From Kluyvera sp046569695 (GTDB lineage Bacteria > Pseudomonadota > Gammaproteobacteria > Enterobacterales > Enterobacteriaceae): 64,000 nt of DNA. The translations under genes were made by a program, and so were the position numbers. Within the stretch, counting starts at the first letter, position 1; every line of letters starts with the position of its first letter. Under the pieces are notes generated by a model. It ran no database searches. It was not told where the DNA came from and worked only from the letters and a program-made list of their open reading frames with translations. This document shows, piece after piece, positions 43,778 to 52,232 of this stretch. The DNA is taken from the NCBI RefSeq assembly GCF_046569695.1, contig NZ_JBKHUI010000001.1, forward strand, positions 62,001 to 126,000. Reading direction: 5' to 3'.

Positions 43778-43870
43778 TGGCTAGGGTTCCGGTTCACTTC
43801 GGTGAATGACTGGTCCAAGAGCGGGCGACCTCTGAGAGGTTACACGGCGGGACAAAAGCCCGGGAGACAG
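43778..43870 (+). promoter_or_regulatory. Guanidine-I (ykkC) riboswitch
   Basis: The conserved ykkC segments appear in order: CTAGGGTTCCG (43781-43791), GACTGGTCCAAGAG (43808-43821), ACACGGCGGGACAAAAGCCC (43842-43861), then GGGAGA. This is the guanidine-I aptamer. It stands 56 bp before an ABC-transporter gene followed by carboxyguanidine-deiminase and carboxylase genes, exactly the expected regulon. Free guanidine should permit transcription through the following terminator. The 220 bases before it (43558-43777) hold no gene; an AT-rich stretch near 43690-43720 may contain the promoter. Confidence 0.96.
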
Positions 43871-43904
43871 CAGCACCAGTCGGTGTCGCGCTGCCCCCTA
43901 ATTT
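43862..43904 (+). terminator. Riboswitch expression-platform terminator
   Basis: GGG (43862-43864, the 3' end of the aptamer), CAGC and GCACC pair with GGTGT, GCTG and CCC further on, followed by TAATTTT. Because the GGG belongs to both structures, ligand-bound aptamer and terminator should exclude each other. Confidence 0.75.
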
Positions 43905-43925
43905 TGTGCCACTCAGAGGTCAAGC

Positions 43926-44984
43926 ATGAAAAAAACGCCATTACTCCGCTCTCTTGTACTGTCGCTGGCAATGTTGGTCAGTCTCCCCACCTTTGCTGCC
44001 GTGAAAAAAGAGTTCAACGTCTGCTGGACCATTTACGCCGGGTGGATGCCCTGGGGCACCATCAGCAGTAGCAAAATCATCGATAAATGGGCCGACAAGT
44101 ACGGCATCAAAATCAACGTTGTCCAGCTCAACGACTACATCGAATCCATCAATCAGTACACCGCAGGACAGTTCGACGGCTGCACCATGACCAACATGGA
44201 TGCGCTCACCATTCCGGCAGCGGGCGGGGTGGATTCCACCGCACTGATCCTCGGTAGCTACTCGGAAGGCAACGACGGGGTAGTAATGAAGGGCGAGGGC
44301 AAAACCCTCAAAGACCTCAAAGGGATGAAGGTCTATCTGCCAGAACTCTCCGTTTCTCACTATTTGCTGGTCCGTGGCCTGGAAAAAGCTGGGTTGGTAG
44401 AGAAAGACGTCACCGTGGTGAACACCTCGGATGCTGATATCGTCTCGGCGTTCGGTACCTCCGGCGTACAGGCCGCAGTGGCCTGGAATCCGCAGCTTTC
44501 CGTCATCAAAGGCACGCCAAAAACCACCGAAGTATTCAACTCTTCGCAGGTACCGGGTGAGCTTATCGACATGATGGTGGTTAACAGTGAACCCCTGAAG
44601 GACAACCCGGCGCTGGGCAAAGCGTTGACCGGCGCATGGTACGAGATGATGGGGCTGATGAAAGCCCAGGATGCTAACGCGCTAAATGCGATGGCCGCCG
44701 CTTCCGGTACCGATCTGGCTGGCTACCAGGCGCAGCTCAAAACCACCCATCTGTTCTATACCCCACAGGACAACATTGCCTTTATCAGCTCCCCTGAGCT
44801 GGCGAAAACCATGCAGCGGGTGGCCGCGTTCTCCTTCGATAAAGGGCTACTGGGCGATGGGGCGCAGAGCGCTGATTTTATCGGCATGAACTTCCCGGGC
44901 AACGTGACCCAGGGCGATGCCCATAACGTCAAACTGCGCTTTGACGACAGCTTCGTGAAAATGGCCGCTGCCGGCACGCTGTGA
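43926..44984 (+). CDS. ABC-transporter substrate-binding protein (guanidine operon)
   Basis: 352-residue periplasmic binding protein of the SsuA/TauA/ThiY type. A Sec signal peptide covers residues 1-23 or so (MKKTPLLRSLVLSLAMLVSL, cleavage likely after TFA). The mature protein begins with VCWTIYAGWMPWG, rich in aromatics that could form a cation cage. It is the first gene behind the guanidine-I riboswitch, so guanidine or a guanidine-related compound is the probable ligand. Permease and ATPase genes follow directly. Confidence 0.88.
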   Translation: MKKTPLLRSLVLSLAMLVSLPTFAAVKKEFNVCWTIYAGWMPWGTISSSKIIDKWADKYGIKINVVQLNDYIESINQYTAGQFDGCTMTNMDALTIPAAGGVDSTALILGSYSEGNDGVVMKGEGKTLKDLKGMKVYLPELSVSHYLLVRGLEKAGLVEKDVTVVNTSDADIVSAFGTSGVQAAVAWNPQLSVIKGTPKTTEVFNSSQVPGELIDMMVVNSEPLKDNPALGKALTGAWYEMMGLMKAQDANALNAMAAASGTDLAGYQAQLKTTHLFYTPQDNIAFISSPELAKTMQRVAAFSFDKGLLGDGAQSADFIGMNFPGNVTQGDAHNVKLRFDDSFVKMAAAGTL

Positions 44985-45001
44985 TAACGGACGGAACTTC
45001 G

Positions 45002-45817
45002 ATGCGACAAATTAATCGTCATCCCACTTCTGGCCTACGGCTGATGCTGGTCATGTTGCCTTTCTTCCTGCTGCTTGCGGCCTACTTTTTCGGCTCCGCA
45101 GTGCGGCTGGAAGCGAACCCACAGGACAAGCTTCTGCCAGGTCTACAGCAGATGCTGGACGCGCTATCGCGGATGGCGTTTACCCCGGATAAACGCAGCG
45201 GCGAGTATCTGTTTTGGGTCGATACCCTGGTCAGCCTGGCGCGTCTGCTGGTCGGGCTGGCGATTGCTTCACTGCTGGGCCTGTGTATTGGCGTGACTTC
45301 CGGCGTGTTCCCGCTGTGGCGCGCGTCGCTGTCACCGTTGATGACGGTACTGTCGATGATCCCGCCGCTGGCGATATTGCCGGTGCTGTTTATCGTTTTC
45401 GGACTGGATGAACTGTCGAAAGTGATGCTGATTGTTATTGGCATCACACCGATGCTGGCGCGCGATCTGGAGCATCGCGCCTGCGAAATCCCGCCGGAGA
45501 TCCTGATTAAAGCCCAAACGCTAGGTGCCAACAGCTGGACGCTGGTCCTGCGCGTGGTGCTGCCACAGCTGTTATCCCGGCTGCTGACCTCGCTGCGCCT
45601 GCTGTTGGGATCGGCATGGTTATTCCTGATTTCGGCCGAAGCGATTTCGTCCACTGCCGGGCTGGGTTACCGCATTTTCCTCGTCCGTCGCTATATGGCT
45701 ATGGACGTGATTATTCCTTATGTCCTGTGGATCACGCTGCTGGCATGGCTGATGGATCTGGGGCTGCGTCAGTTACATAAAACCTGTTTTCCCTGGGCGG
45801 AAGGAGGGAAGGCATGA
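45002..45817 (+). CDS. ABC-transporter permease (guanidine operon)
   Basis: 271-residue inner-membrane permease with about six hydrophobic helices, of the nitrate/taurine/sulfonate type. The coupling-helix motif for the ATPase is in IKAQTLGANSWTLVLRVVLP near residue 180. It forms one importer with the binding protein (17 bp upstream) and the ATPase, whose ATG overlaps its stop as ATGA. The start at 45002 is preferred because the frame upstream overlaps the binding-protein stop. Confidence 0.9.
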   Translation: MRQINRHPTSGLRLMLVMLPFFLLLAAYFFGSAVRLEANPQDKLLPGLQQMLDALSRMAFTPDKRSGEYLFWVDTLVSLARLLVGLAIASLLGLCIGVTSGVFPLWRASLSPLMTVLSMIPPLAILPVLFIVFGLDELSKVMLIVIGITPMLARDLEHRACEIPPEILIKAQTLGANSWTLVLRVVLPQLLSRLLTSLRLLLGSAWLFLISAEAISSTAGLGYRIFLVRRYMAMDVIIPYVLWITLLAWLMDLGLRQLHKTCFPWAEGGKA

Positions 45818-46590
45818 GTTTTATCACTATCAACAATATCTGGCAGGAGTATGGCGACCACGTCGTGCTGGAGCGTCTGAACTTGCAGGTCAAAGCGGGC
45901 GAGTTCTGCTCGATGGTTGGGGCATCCGGCTGCGGAAAATCGACTTTTCTGCGCCTGCTGCTCGGCCAGGAAGCGCCAAGCCGTGGAACGATTACCCTGG
46001 ATGGCAAACCGCTGAGCGCCGAGCCGGATAGCAGCCGCGGCGTGGTGTTCCAGCGTTACTCCGTTTTTCCGCACCTCAGCGTGCTGGATAACGTCACCAT
46101 TGGCCTCGAACTGCCGCAATCGCCGCTGTTCGGGCGACTGTTTGGCGCCAAAAAACGCGCGGCGCGCGAACGGGCGGCGGAGATGCTGGAAAAAGTGGGG
46201 CTCAGCCATGCGCTGGATAAATATCCGGCGCAGCTTTCCGGCGGCATGCAGCAGCGTTTAGCCATCGCTCAGGCATTCATTATGCAACCCCGCGTGCTGC
46301 TGCTTGATGAACCCTTTGGCGCACTCGACCCAGGCATCCGCAAAGACATGCATGCGCTGCTGCTGCAACTGTGGAGTGAAACCCGGATGACCGTGTTTAT
46401 GGTGACGCACGATCTTTCAGAAGGCTTCAACCTCGGTACCCGTTTACTGGTGTTCGACAAAGTGCGCATCGACCCACAGGCACCGAATGCCTTTGGTGCG
46501 CGCATTACCTATGACATTCCGCTCAACGAGACGCGGCTCTCCGCGCTGAGCGGAACGGCTCCCGACAACGTTTATGCATTAAAAGGTTAA
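45814..46590 (+). CDS. ABC-transporter ATP-binding protein (guanidine operon)
   Basis: 258-residue ABC ATPase. Walker A is GASGCGKST near residue 42, the Q-loop in VVFQRYSVFPHLS, the signature LSGGMQQRLAIAQAF near 143, Walker B LLLDEPFGALDP, and the H-loop FMVTHDLSEG. All catalytic residues are present. GGAGGGAAGG lies before the ATG. It energises the guanidine-type importer. UAAP1 follows 4 bp later. Confidence 0.92.
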   Translation: MSFITINNIWQEYGDHVVLERLNLQVKAGEFCSMVGASGCGKSTFLRLLLGQEAPSRGTITLDGKPLSAEPDSSRGVVFQRYSVFPHLSVLDNVTIGLELPQSPLFGRLFGAKKRAARERAAEMLEKVGLSHALDKYPAQLSGGMQQRLAIAQAFIMQPRVLLLDEPFGALDPGIRKDMHALLLQLWSETRMTVFMVTHDLSEGFNLGTRLLVFDKVRIDPQAPNAFGARITYDIPLNETRLSALSGTAPDNVYALKG

Positions 46591-46594
46591 CCCT

Positions 46595-47311
46595 ATGAAA
46601 ACTAACACACCATTGCGCAAAGAGATTCTGCCGGGCGGCGGGCATCTTTCTTTTGTGCTCAAGCGCGGGCAGATTCTGCGTATGACGGACATGGAAGGCG
46701 GGGCAAACGTCAGCCTGTTAATGCTTAACCCGCACCACAAAAGCGAGCGTCTGAATCTGCCCGATACGCTGAAAGGCCAACACACGGCGCGCCTCACCGC
46801 CGGGCACTGTTTTTACTCCGACATGGGCCGCGTGCTGGCCGGGATCGCTGCCGATACCAGCGGCTGGCACGACCCGTTTGGCGGCGTATTGAACGCACAG
46901 GAAGTGGCGGAAAAATACGGGCAGGGGCGCTACCAGGAGTTGCGAAATGGTTTCTACCGTAACGGTACTGACAATCTGCTGGTCGAGATGGGCAAGTGGG
47001 ATCTCAACCTTGAGGATCTGCTGATGGTGGTCAACTTCTTCAGCAAGGTCACCGTGGATGACCACGGGCAGTTCAGCTTCCACAGCGGCCATTCGCAGCC
47101 GGGAAGTTACGTCGAACTGTTCGCGCCCATGGACACGCTGATAGTGATGACCGCGTTGCCGCACCCAATGGACCCGTCCCGCGAGTATGCACCGCGCCCA
47201 GTGGAGCTGAGCTGGAGACAAGCTGAAGATGAAGATGCTGCGATGAATGCGTTGCTGACGCGACCGGAAAACGAACGCGCCCTCACCAACACCCAACTTT
47301 TTGCCCTCTAA
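46595..47311 (+). CDS. cgdA: Carboxyguanidine deiminase subunit A (UAAP1)
   Basis: 238-residue DUF1989 protein formerly called urea-carboxylase-associated protein 1. In the characterised guanidine pathway the CgdA/CgdB pair hydrolyses carboxyguanidine to allophanate and ammonia. Family segments seen are RGQILRMTDMEGGANVSLLM, DTSGWHDPFGGV and DGHGQFSF-like VDDHGQFSFHSGHSQPGSYV. Assignment to guanidine rather than urea use rests on the two guanidine riboswitches in this operon. It lies 4 bp after the ATPase gene and 11 bp before cgdB. Confidence 0.9.
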   Translation: MKTNTPLRKEILPGGGHLSFVLKRGQILRMTDMEGGANVSLLMLNPHHKSERLNLPDTLKGQHTARLTAGHCFYSDMGRVLAGIAADTSGWHDPFGGVLNAQEVAEKYGQGRYQELRNGFYRNGTDNLLVEMGKWDLNLEDLLMVVNFFSKVTVDDHGQFSFHSGHSQPGSYVELFAPMDTLIVMTALPHPMDPSREYAPRPVELSWRQAEDEDAAMNALLTRPENERALTNTQLFAL

Positions 47312-47322
47312 GGAGCCATAAG

Positions 47323-47955
47323 ATGACCGTAGCCAGCGAAAAACAAGCCCAGCACGCCAGCTTCCGCCACGTGATCCCGGCGGGTGAACCTTACCTGTTT
47401 GAAGTGAAGAAAGGGCAAACGCTGCGTCTGCTCGATCTGGAAGGCAATCAAGCGGTAGATACGCTGTTCTATAACGCGGATAAACCGCGCGAACGCTACG
47501 ATGCCCAGCGTACGCTGCGTCGCCAGAACAATGCCTATCTCACCAACGGCAGCGTGCTGTACTCGAACCTTGGCAACCCGCTGCTGACCATCGTCGCCGA
47601 CACCTGCGGGCGTCACGATACCCTCGGCGGCGCCTGTGCACAGGAGAGTAATACCGTACGTTATGCCCTCGACAAACGGCACATGCATAGCTGCCGGGAT
47701 AACTTCCTCTGCGCCTGCCTGCACGACGGCCGTCTGCAAAAGCGCGATATTGGCGCGAATATCAACTTCTTTATGAACGTCCCGGTGACCCCGCAGGGCG
47801 GGCTGACCTTTGAAGATGGGATTTCCGCGCCGGGTAAATACGTGGAGTTGCGCGCCGAGTGCAACGTCATTGTGCTCATCTCCAACTGCCCACAGTTGAA
47901 CAACCCCTGCAACGGTTGGAACCCAACGCCTGCCGAGGTGCTGATATGGAACTAA
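47323..47955 (+). CDS. cgdB: Carboxyguanidine deiminase subunit B (UAAP2)
   Basis: 210-residue DUF1989 protein (urea-carboxylase-associated protein 2), partner of CgdA. Conserved pieces are LRLLDLEGNQAVDTLFYNA, DTCGRHDTLGGACAQESN and FLCACLHDGRL, with Cys and His residues likely to hold zinc. TAAGGAG lies before the ATG. Its stop overlaps a 28-codon reading frame that leads into the guanidine-II riboswitch. Confidence 0.9.
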   Translation: MTVASEKQAQHASFRHVIPAGEPYLFEVKKGQTLRLLDLEGNQAVDTLFYNADKPRERYDAQRTLRRQNNAYLTNGSVLYSNLGNPLLTIVADTCGRHDTLGGACAQESNTVRYALDKRHMHSCRDNFLCACLHDGRLQKRDIGANINFFMNVPVTPQGGLTFEDGISAPGKYVELRAECNVIVLISNCPQLNNPCNGWNPTPAEVLIWN

Positions 47956-48032
47956 CGCCAACTCGCTGGCAACGCCTGCGTCAGGCGATTTATCGCCTGT
48001 TTGAAGTCCGTGCCGGACGCCTCCTGCCGTAA
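47946..48032 (+). CDS. 28-residue basic peptide frame between cgdB and carboxylase
   Basis: ATG 47946 overlaps the cgdB stop and has GAGGTG six bases upstream. The frame encodes MELTPTRWQRLRQAIYRLFE plus VRAGRLLP and stops 11 bp before the guanidine-II riboswitch. It is strongly basic and could be amphipathic. It may be a coupled small protein, or a leader that keeps ribosomes on the message. A chance frame cannot be excluded. Confidence 0.35.
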   Translation: MELTPTRWQRLRQAIYRLFEVRAGRLLP

Positions 48033-48043
48033 ACGCTTTTGCC

Positions 48044-48090
48044 CCCGTGGACGACCATGGGTGAGCCGAATTCCGGCGGGACGACCCGCC
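48044..48090 (+). promoter_or_regulatory. Guanidine-II (mini-ykkC) riboswitch
   Basis: Two small hairpins with identical ACGA loops: CCCGTGG-ACGA-CCATGGG (48044-48061) and GGCGGG-ACGA-CCCGCC (48075-48090). Paired stem-loops with ACGR loops define the guanidine-II class, whose loops kiss when guanidine binds. It lies 17 bp before the carboxylase ATG, so translation of the carboxylase is the likely target. It is in the same operon as the guanidine-I riboswitch. Confidence 0.9.
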
Positions 48091-48107
48091 ACGATTGAGT
48101 CTGACCT

Positions 48108-51100
48108 ATGTTGACGACACTCCTGATTGCGAACCGTGGGGCGATAGCCTGCCGCATCCTGCGTACCCTGCGCGCCATGCATCTGCGCGGCGTGGCGGTC
48201 TATTCTGAGGCTGATATCAGCAGCCTGCATATCCGTGAAGCGGATGAAGCCCTGAGTCTGGGCGAGGGCCCGGCGGCCAATACCTATCTGGTGATTGATA
48301 AATTGATTGCCGCCGCGCAGGCCAGTGGCGCTCAGGCTATTCACCCTGGTTATGGTTTTTTATCGGAAAACGCAGCTTTTGCGGAGGCCTGTGAAGCGGC
48401 TGGAATAGCCTTTGTCGGCCCCACGCCGGAACAGCTGCGCCTGTTTGGGCTGAAACATACCGCTCGTGCGCTGGCTAAGCAGCACGGCGTGCCGATGCTG
48501 GAGGGTACTGAACTCCTTGCTGATGTGGCGGAAGCGCTGCACGCCGCTGAGCGCGTCGGCTATCCGGTAATGCTGAAAAGCACGGCGGGCGGCGGCGGTA
48601 TCGGGATGCGCGTCTGCTATAGCCCAGAAGAGCTCAACGACGCGTTCGACGCGGTGGTGCGGCTGGGGAAAAATAACTTTAGCGACGCGGGTGTGTTTAT
48701 CGAGAAATACATCGAGCGGGCGCGACATCTTGAAGTACAGCTGTTTGGCGACGGCAGAGGTGAAGTGATTGCCCTCGGCGTGCGCGACTGCTCGGTGCAG
48801 CGCCGTAACCAGAAGGTACTGGAAGAGACCCCCGCGCCAAACCTGCCTGCCGGCATGGAAAATGCGTTGTGTGAGGCGGCGATTAAGCTGGGTAAAGCGG
48901 TCAACTACCGCAGCGCGGGTACCGTTGAATTTGTTTACGACAGCCACGCCGAACGGTTTTACTTCCTGGAAGTGAACACCCGTTTGCAGGTTGAGCACGG
49001 CGTAACCGAACAGGTATGGGGCGTCGATCTGGTGCGCTGGATGATTGAACTGGCGGCGGGGACGTTACCTCCGTTGGCGGAATTAAATCAAACCCTCAAA
49101 CCGAATGGTCATGCTATTCAGGCCCGCGTTTATGCTGAAGATCCCGGTCGCCAGTTTCAGCCGTCTCCGGGGCTGCTTACCGAAGTGGCTTTTCCGGCAA
49201 ACGATCGCCGCACGCTGCGCATTGACAGCTGGGTGGAGTCCGGCTGCGATATCCCGCCATTTTTTGACCCGATGCTGGCGAAAATCATCGCCTGGCAACC
49301 GACGCGCGAAGCCGCCGTTCAGGCGTTACATTCCGCGCTGGGAGAAACCCGTCTTTACGGCGTAGAAACCAACCGCAGCTATCTGCAGCAGATTTTAACC
49401 TTCACGCCATTTGCTTGCGGTGAACCCTGGACCCGCTGCCTGGAAGGGCTAAATTATCAGGCCTTTACGCTGGAAGTGCTTAACGCGGGTACGCAGACTA
49501 CGGTGCAGGATTATCCTGGGCGGACAGGATACTGGGCGGTAGGCGTTCCGCCCTCTGGCCCGATGGACAGTCGAGCGCTGCGGTTAGGCAACCGCCTGTT
49601 AGGCAATGATGAAAGTGCCGCCGCGCTGGAAATCACCCTCAGCGGCCCGATGCTCAAATTTAACTGCGATGCACAACTGGTAGTCACCGGGGCAGAGATT
49701 GCGCTGACATTGGATAATGAGCCACTGGTGAATAATCGTGTTTTCACCGTGCGGGCAGGCATGACGCTACGCATGGGCGAAATCAGCAATCAGGGGGTGC
49801 GCAGCTACCTCTGCCTACGCGGCGGATTCAACGTGCCGGATTATTTGGGCAGCAAGAGCACTTTCACCCTCGGGCAGTTCGGCGGCCACGCTGGACGGGC
49901 GCTGCGCACCGGTGACGTGCTGCATATTGCGCCGTTAACGGAACCGGTTCAGGAGAACGAACTGCCTTATGCCCTGCGCACTACGCTGGGTGCCGTACGC
50001 GAACTGCGGGTGATCTACGGCCCACACGGCGCGCCGGAATATTTCACGCCGGGCTATATGGCGACCTTTTTCGCCACCGAATGGGAAGTGCATTTTAACT
50101 CCAGCCGGACCGGTGTGCGCCTGATCGGGCCGAAGCCGGAGTGGGTCCGTGAGAGCGGCGGCGAGGCGGGTCTGCATCCGTCAAACATTCACGACAACCC
50201 ATATGCCATTGGCGCGGTCGATTTCACCGGGGATATGCCGGTGATCCTGGGGCCGGATGGCCCAAGTCTGGGCGGATTTGTCTGCCCGGTGACCATTATC
50301 GAGGCCGATTTACCGGCAGTCGGGCAGGTGAAAGCCGGGGATAAAATCCGTTTTGTGCCGGTTGATATCGCCACCGCGCGCAGTCTGGCGCAGGCTCAGA
50401 AAGCAGAGATCGCCAGCCTCGAACCGCAGCAGATTGTCTGGGAACCCGTTCACTTTGAGTCACCGGTGGTGCTGGAACAAGGGCGCGCAGACAAGCGCCT
50501 GGTAGCGCGACTCTCCGGTGATACCCATCTGTTGCTGGAGATTGGCGAGCCGGAGCTGGATCTGGTACTGCGTTTTCGCGGGCATGCGTTGATGCAGGCG
50601 CTGGAGGAAAAATCACTGTGCGGGATCGTCGATCTCACGCCGGGGATCCGCTCGCTGCAAATTCACTATCAGCCGGAAACGCTAAGTCTGGGAACCCTTC
50701 TGGAGATAATCTCCGGGGTATGGCAAGGGGTTTGCGAGCAGGCGTCGCTGGCGGTGCCGTCGCGTATTGTCTGGCTGCCGCTCTCCTGGGACGACCCGGC
50801 ATGTCAGAAAGCCATCGACAAATACATGACCACCGTGCGCCGCGATGCGCCATGGTGTCCGAGCAATCTGGAGTTTATTCGTCGTATCAACGATCTGGCG
50901 AATATTGATGAAGTGTATAAGACGGTTTTCGACGCCAGCTATCTGGTAATGGGGTTAGGGGATGTCTATCTTGGTGCGCCGGTCGCGACACCGCTCGACC
51001 CGCGCCATCGTCTGGTCACCACCAAGTACAACCCGGCCCGAACCTGGACGGCGGAAAACTCGGTAGGAATTGGTGGGGCCTATCTCTGCGTTTATGGCAT

Positions 51101-51710
51101 GGAAGGGCCGGGCGGCTATCAGTTCGTTGGGCGTACGCTGCAGATGTGGAATCGCTATCACGCGGTTGACGATTTTGGCGGTAAGCCGTGGCTGTTGCGC
51201 TTCTTTGACCAGATTCGTTTCTACCCGGTCTCCGCCGATGAACTGCTGACCATTCGCCGTGATTTTCCGCTGGGGCGCTATCCGCTGCGTATCGAACATA
51301 CCACGCTGAATCTGGCCGACTACCAACAGTTCCTCGCGGATGAAGCGCCTGGCATTGATGCATTCCGCGCCCATCAACAGGGGGCATTTGACGCCGAGCG
51401 CGAGCGCTGGATTGCCAACGGCCAGGCCCATTTCGACAGCAGCGACGTGGTGGTGGATGAGGGCGATGATGCACCGTTGCGGCCAGGGCAGGCGGGTATC
51501 GACAGCCCGATATCAGGCAACCTGTGGCAGGTTAACGTTGAGGTCGGTAAAGCCGTACGTGAAGGGGACGTACTGGTGATCCTGGAGTCGATGAAAATGG
51601 AGATCCCGTTGCTAGCCTCGCAGGACGGCGTGGTTAGCCAGGTACGCGTTCAGCCGGGTTCTTCGGTGCGAGCGGGCCAGTGTGTGGTGGTGCTGGAAAA
51701 AACGGCCTGA
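48108..51710 (+). CDS. Biotin-dependent guanidine/urea carboxylase
   Basis: 1200-residue multidomain carboxylase. Residues about 1-450 are the biotin carboxylase part (IANRGAIACRILRTLRAM; ATP-grasp KSTAGGGGIGMRVCY; EVNTRLQVEHGVTE). About 460-770 is the KipA/AHS2-like part (VQDYPGRTGYWAVGVPPSGP), and about 790-1080 the KipB/AHS1-like part. The last 75 residues are the biotinyl domain with VILESMKMEIPL, whose Lys carries biotin. It adds bicarbonate-derived CO2 to urea or guanidine using ATP. Two guanidine riboswitches and cgdAB make guanidine the likely true substrate. An allophanate hydrolase domain or gene, needed to finish the pathway, does not follow. Confidence 0.94.
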   Translation: MLTTLLIANRGAIACRILRTLRAMHLRGVAVYSEADISSLHIREADEALSLGEGPAANTYLVIDKLIAAAQASGAQAIHPGYGFLSENAAFAEACEAAGIAFVGPTPEQLRLFGLKHTARALAKQHGVPMLEGTELLADVAEALHAAERVGYPVMLKSTAGGGGIGMRVCYSPEELNDAFDAVVRLGKNNFSDAGVFIEKYIERARHLEVQLFGDGRGEVIALGVRDCSVQRRNQKVLEETPAPNLPAGMENALCEAAIKLGKAVNYRSAGTVEFVYDSHAERFYFLEVNTRLQVEHGVTEQVWGVDLVRWMIELAAGTLPPLAELNQTLKPNGHAIQARVYAEDPGRQFQPSPGLLTEVAFPANDRRTLRIDSWVESGCDIPPFFDPMLAKIIAWQPTREAAVQALHSALGETRLYGVETNRSYLQQILTFTPFACGEPWTRCLEGLNYQAFTLEVLNAGTQTTVQDYPGRTGYWAVGVPPSGPMDSRALRLGNRLLGNDESAAALEITLSGPMLKFNCDAQLVVTGAEIALTLDNEPLVNNRVFTVRAGMTLRMGEISNQGVRSYLCLRGGFNVPDYLGSKSTFTLGQFGGHAGRALRTGDVLHIAPLTEPVQENELPYALRTTLGAVRELRVIYGPHGAPEYFTPGYMATFFATEWEVHFNSSRTGVRLIGPKPEWVRESGGEAGLHPSNIHDNPYAIGAVDFTGDMPVILGPDGPSLGGFVCPVTIIEADLPAVGQVKAGDKIRFVPVDIATARSLAQAQKAEIASLEPQQIVWEPVHFESPVVLEQGRADKRLVARLSGDTHLLLEIGEPELDLVLRFRGHALMQALEEKSLCGIVDLTPGIRSLQIHYQPETLSLGTLLEIISGVWQGVCEQASLAVPSRIVWLPLSWDDPACQKAIDKYMTTVRRDAPWCPSNLEFIRRINDLANIDEVYKTVFDASYLVMGLGDVYLGAPVATPLDPRHRLVTTKYNPARTWTAENSVGIGGAYLCVYGMEGPGGYQFVGRTLQMWNRYHAVDDFGGKPWLLRFFDQIRFYPVSADELLTIRRDFPLGRYPLRIEHTTLNLADYQQFLADEAPGIDAFRAHQQGAFDAERERWIANGQAHFDSSDVVVDEGDDAPLRPGQAGIDSPISGNLWQVNVEVGKAVREGDVLVILESMKMEIPLLASQDGVVSQVRVQPGSSVRAGQCVVVLEKTA

Positions 51711-51721
51711 TGTCATTCATG

Positions 51722-51750
51722 CTCTGGCGGCTGGGGATGCCGCCAGAGGT
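51722..51750 (+). terminator. Terminator hairpin after the carboxylase
   Basis: Perfect 10-bp stem CTCTGGCGGC (51722-51731) with GCCGCCAGAG (51739-51748), then GTTCTCTGTT. It marks the end of the operon. Confidence 0.7.
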
Positions 51751-51760
51751 TCTCTGTTAA

Positions 51761-52195
51761 TTACATTGGATGTATATCTGTCCACATAAAATTAGAAAGA
51801 CGTTCGGCAATAAACCATTTTCCATTCTGGAAAACATAGCGGTCGTGATAACGAACGCCGCTGGTTTGTTTGATTCTTTGACCATTGTCCTCTTTGATCA
51901 ACGTCACCTGACAATAAGCAATGCCACTCGCTGAATTTTCATTAATCGTGACGGTTTGCTGACCATTTTGATGATAAACCACTGAGAATTGTGCCAGGTA
52001 ACCGCTAAAGGCTTCAAGAATTTGCGGATGCCCTTTTAAATCAAAAACTTCTTTACCCTCCATCACCACATTAATATGGGCATCAGCGGTAAATAATGGA
52101 ATTTGTGCAGCAACATTTTTCTCATCAGCAAGGTTAGAAAAAGTATCAACCAGTTCCCGGAGTGCAATACGCTGGGCGATCTCATGATTTGTCAT
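51761..52195 (-). CDS. SnoaL/NTF2-like protein
   Basis: 144-residue protein of the NTF2/SnoaL-like cone fold. The N-terminal helices (ALRELVDTFSNLADEKN) and the strand set ending in DRYVFQNGKWFIAERLSNF are typical. Such proteins are isomerases, hydrolases or binding proteins; no function is assigned. AAGG lies before the ATG. It is 37 bp downstream of the NAD(P)-binding gene in one leftward operon and convergent with the carboxylase operon. Confidence 0.85.
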   Translation of the reverse strand: MTNHEIAQRIALRELVDTFSNLADEKNVAAQIPLFTADAHINVVMEGKEVFDLKGHPQILEAFSGYLAQFSVVYHQNGQQTVTINENSASGIAYCQVTLIKEDNGQRIKQTSGVRYHDRYVFQNGKWFIAERLSNFMWTDIHPM

Positions 52196-52232
52196 TTATT
52201 AATACCTTAATGGGTTTTGTGTTTAAGTCATT

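Noticed and set aside
47946..48107. Second promoter for the carboxylase gene
   Set aside because: No convincing -35/-10 pair; the interval is explained by the small frame and the guanidine-II riboswitch.
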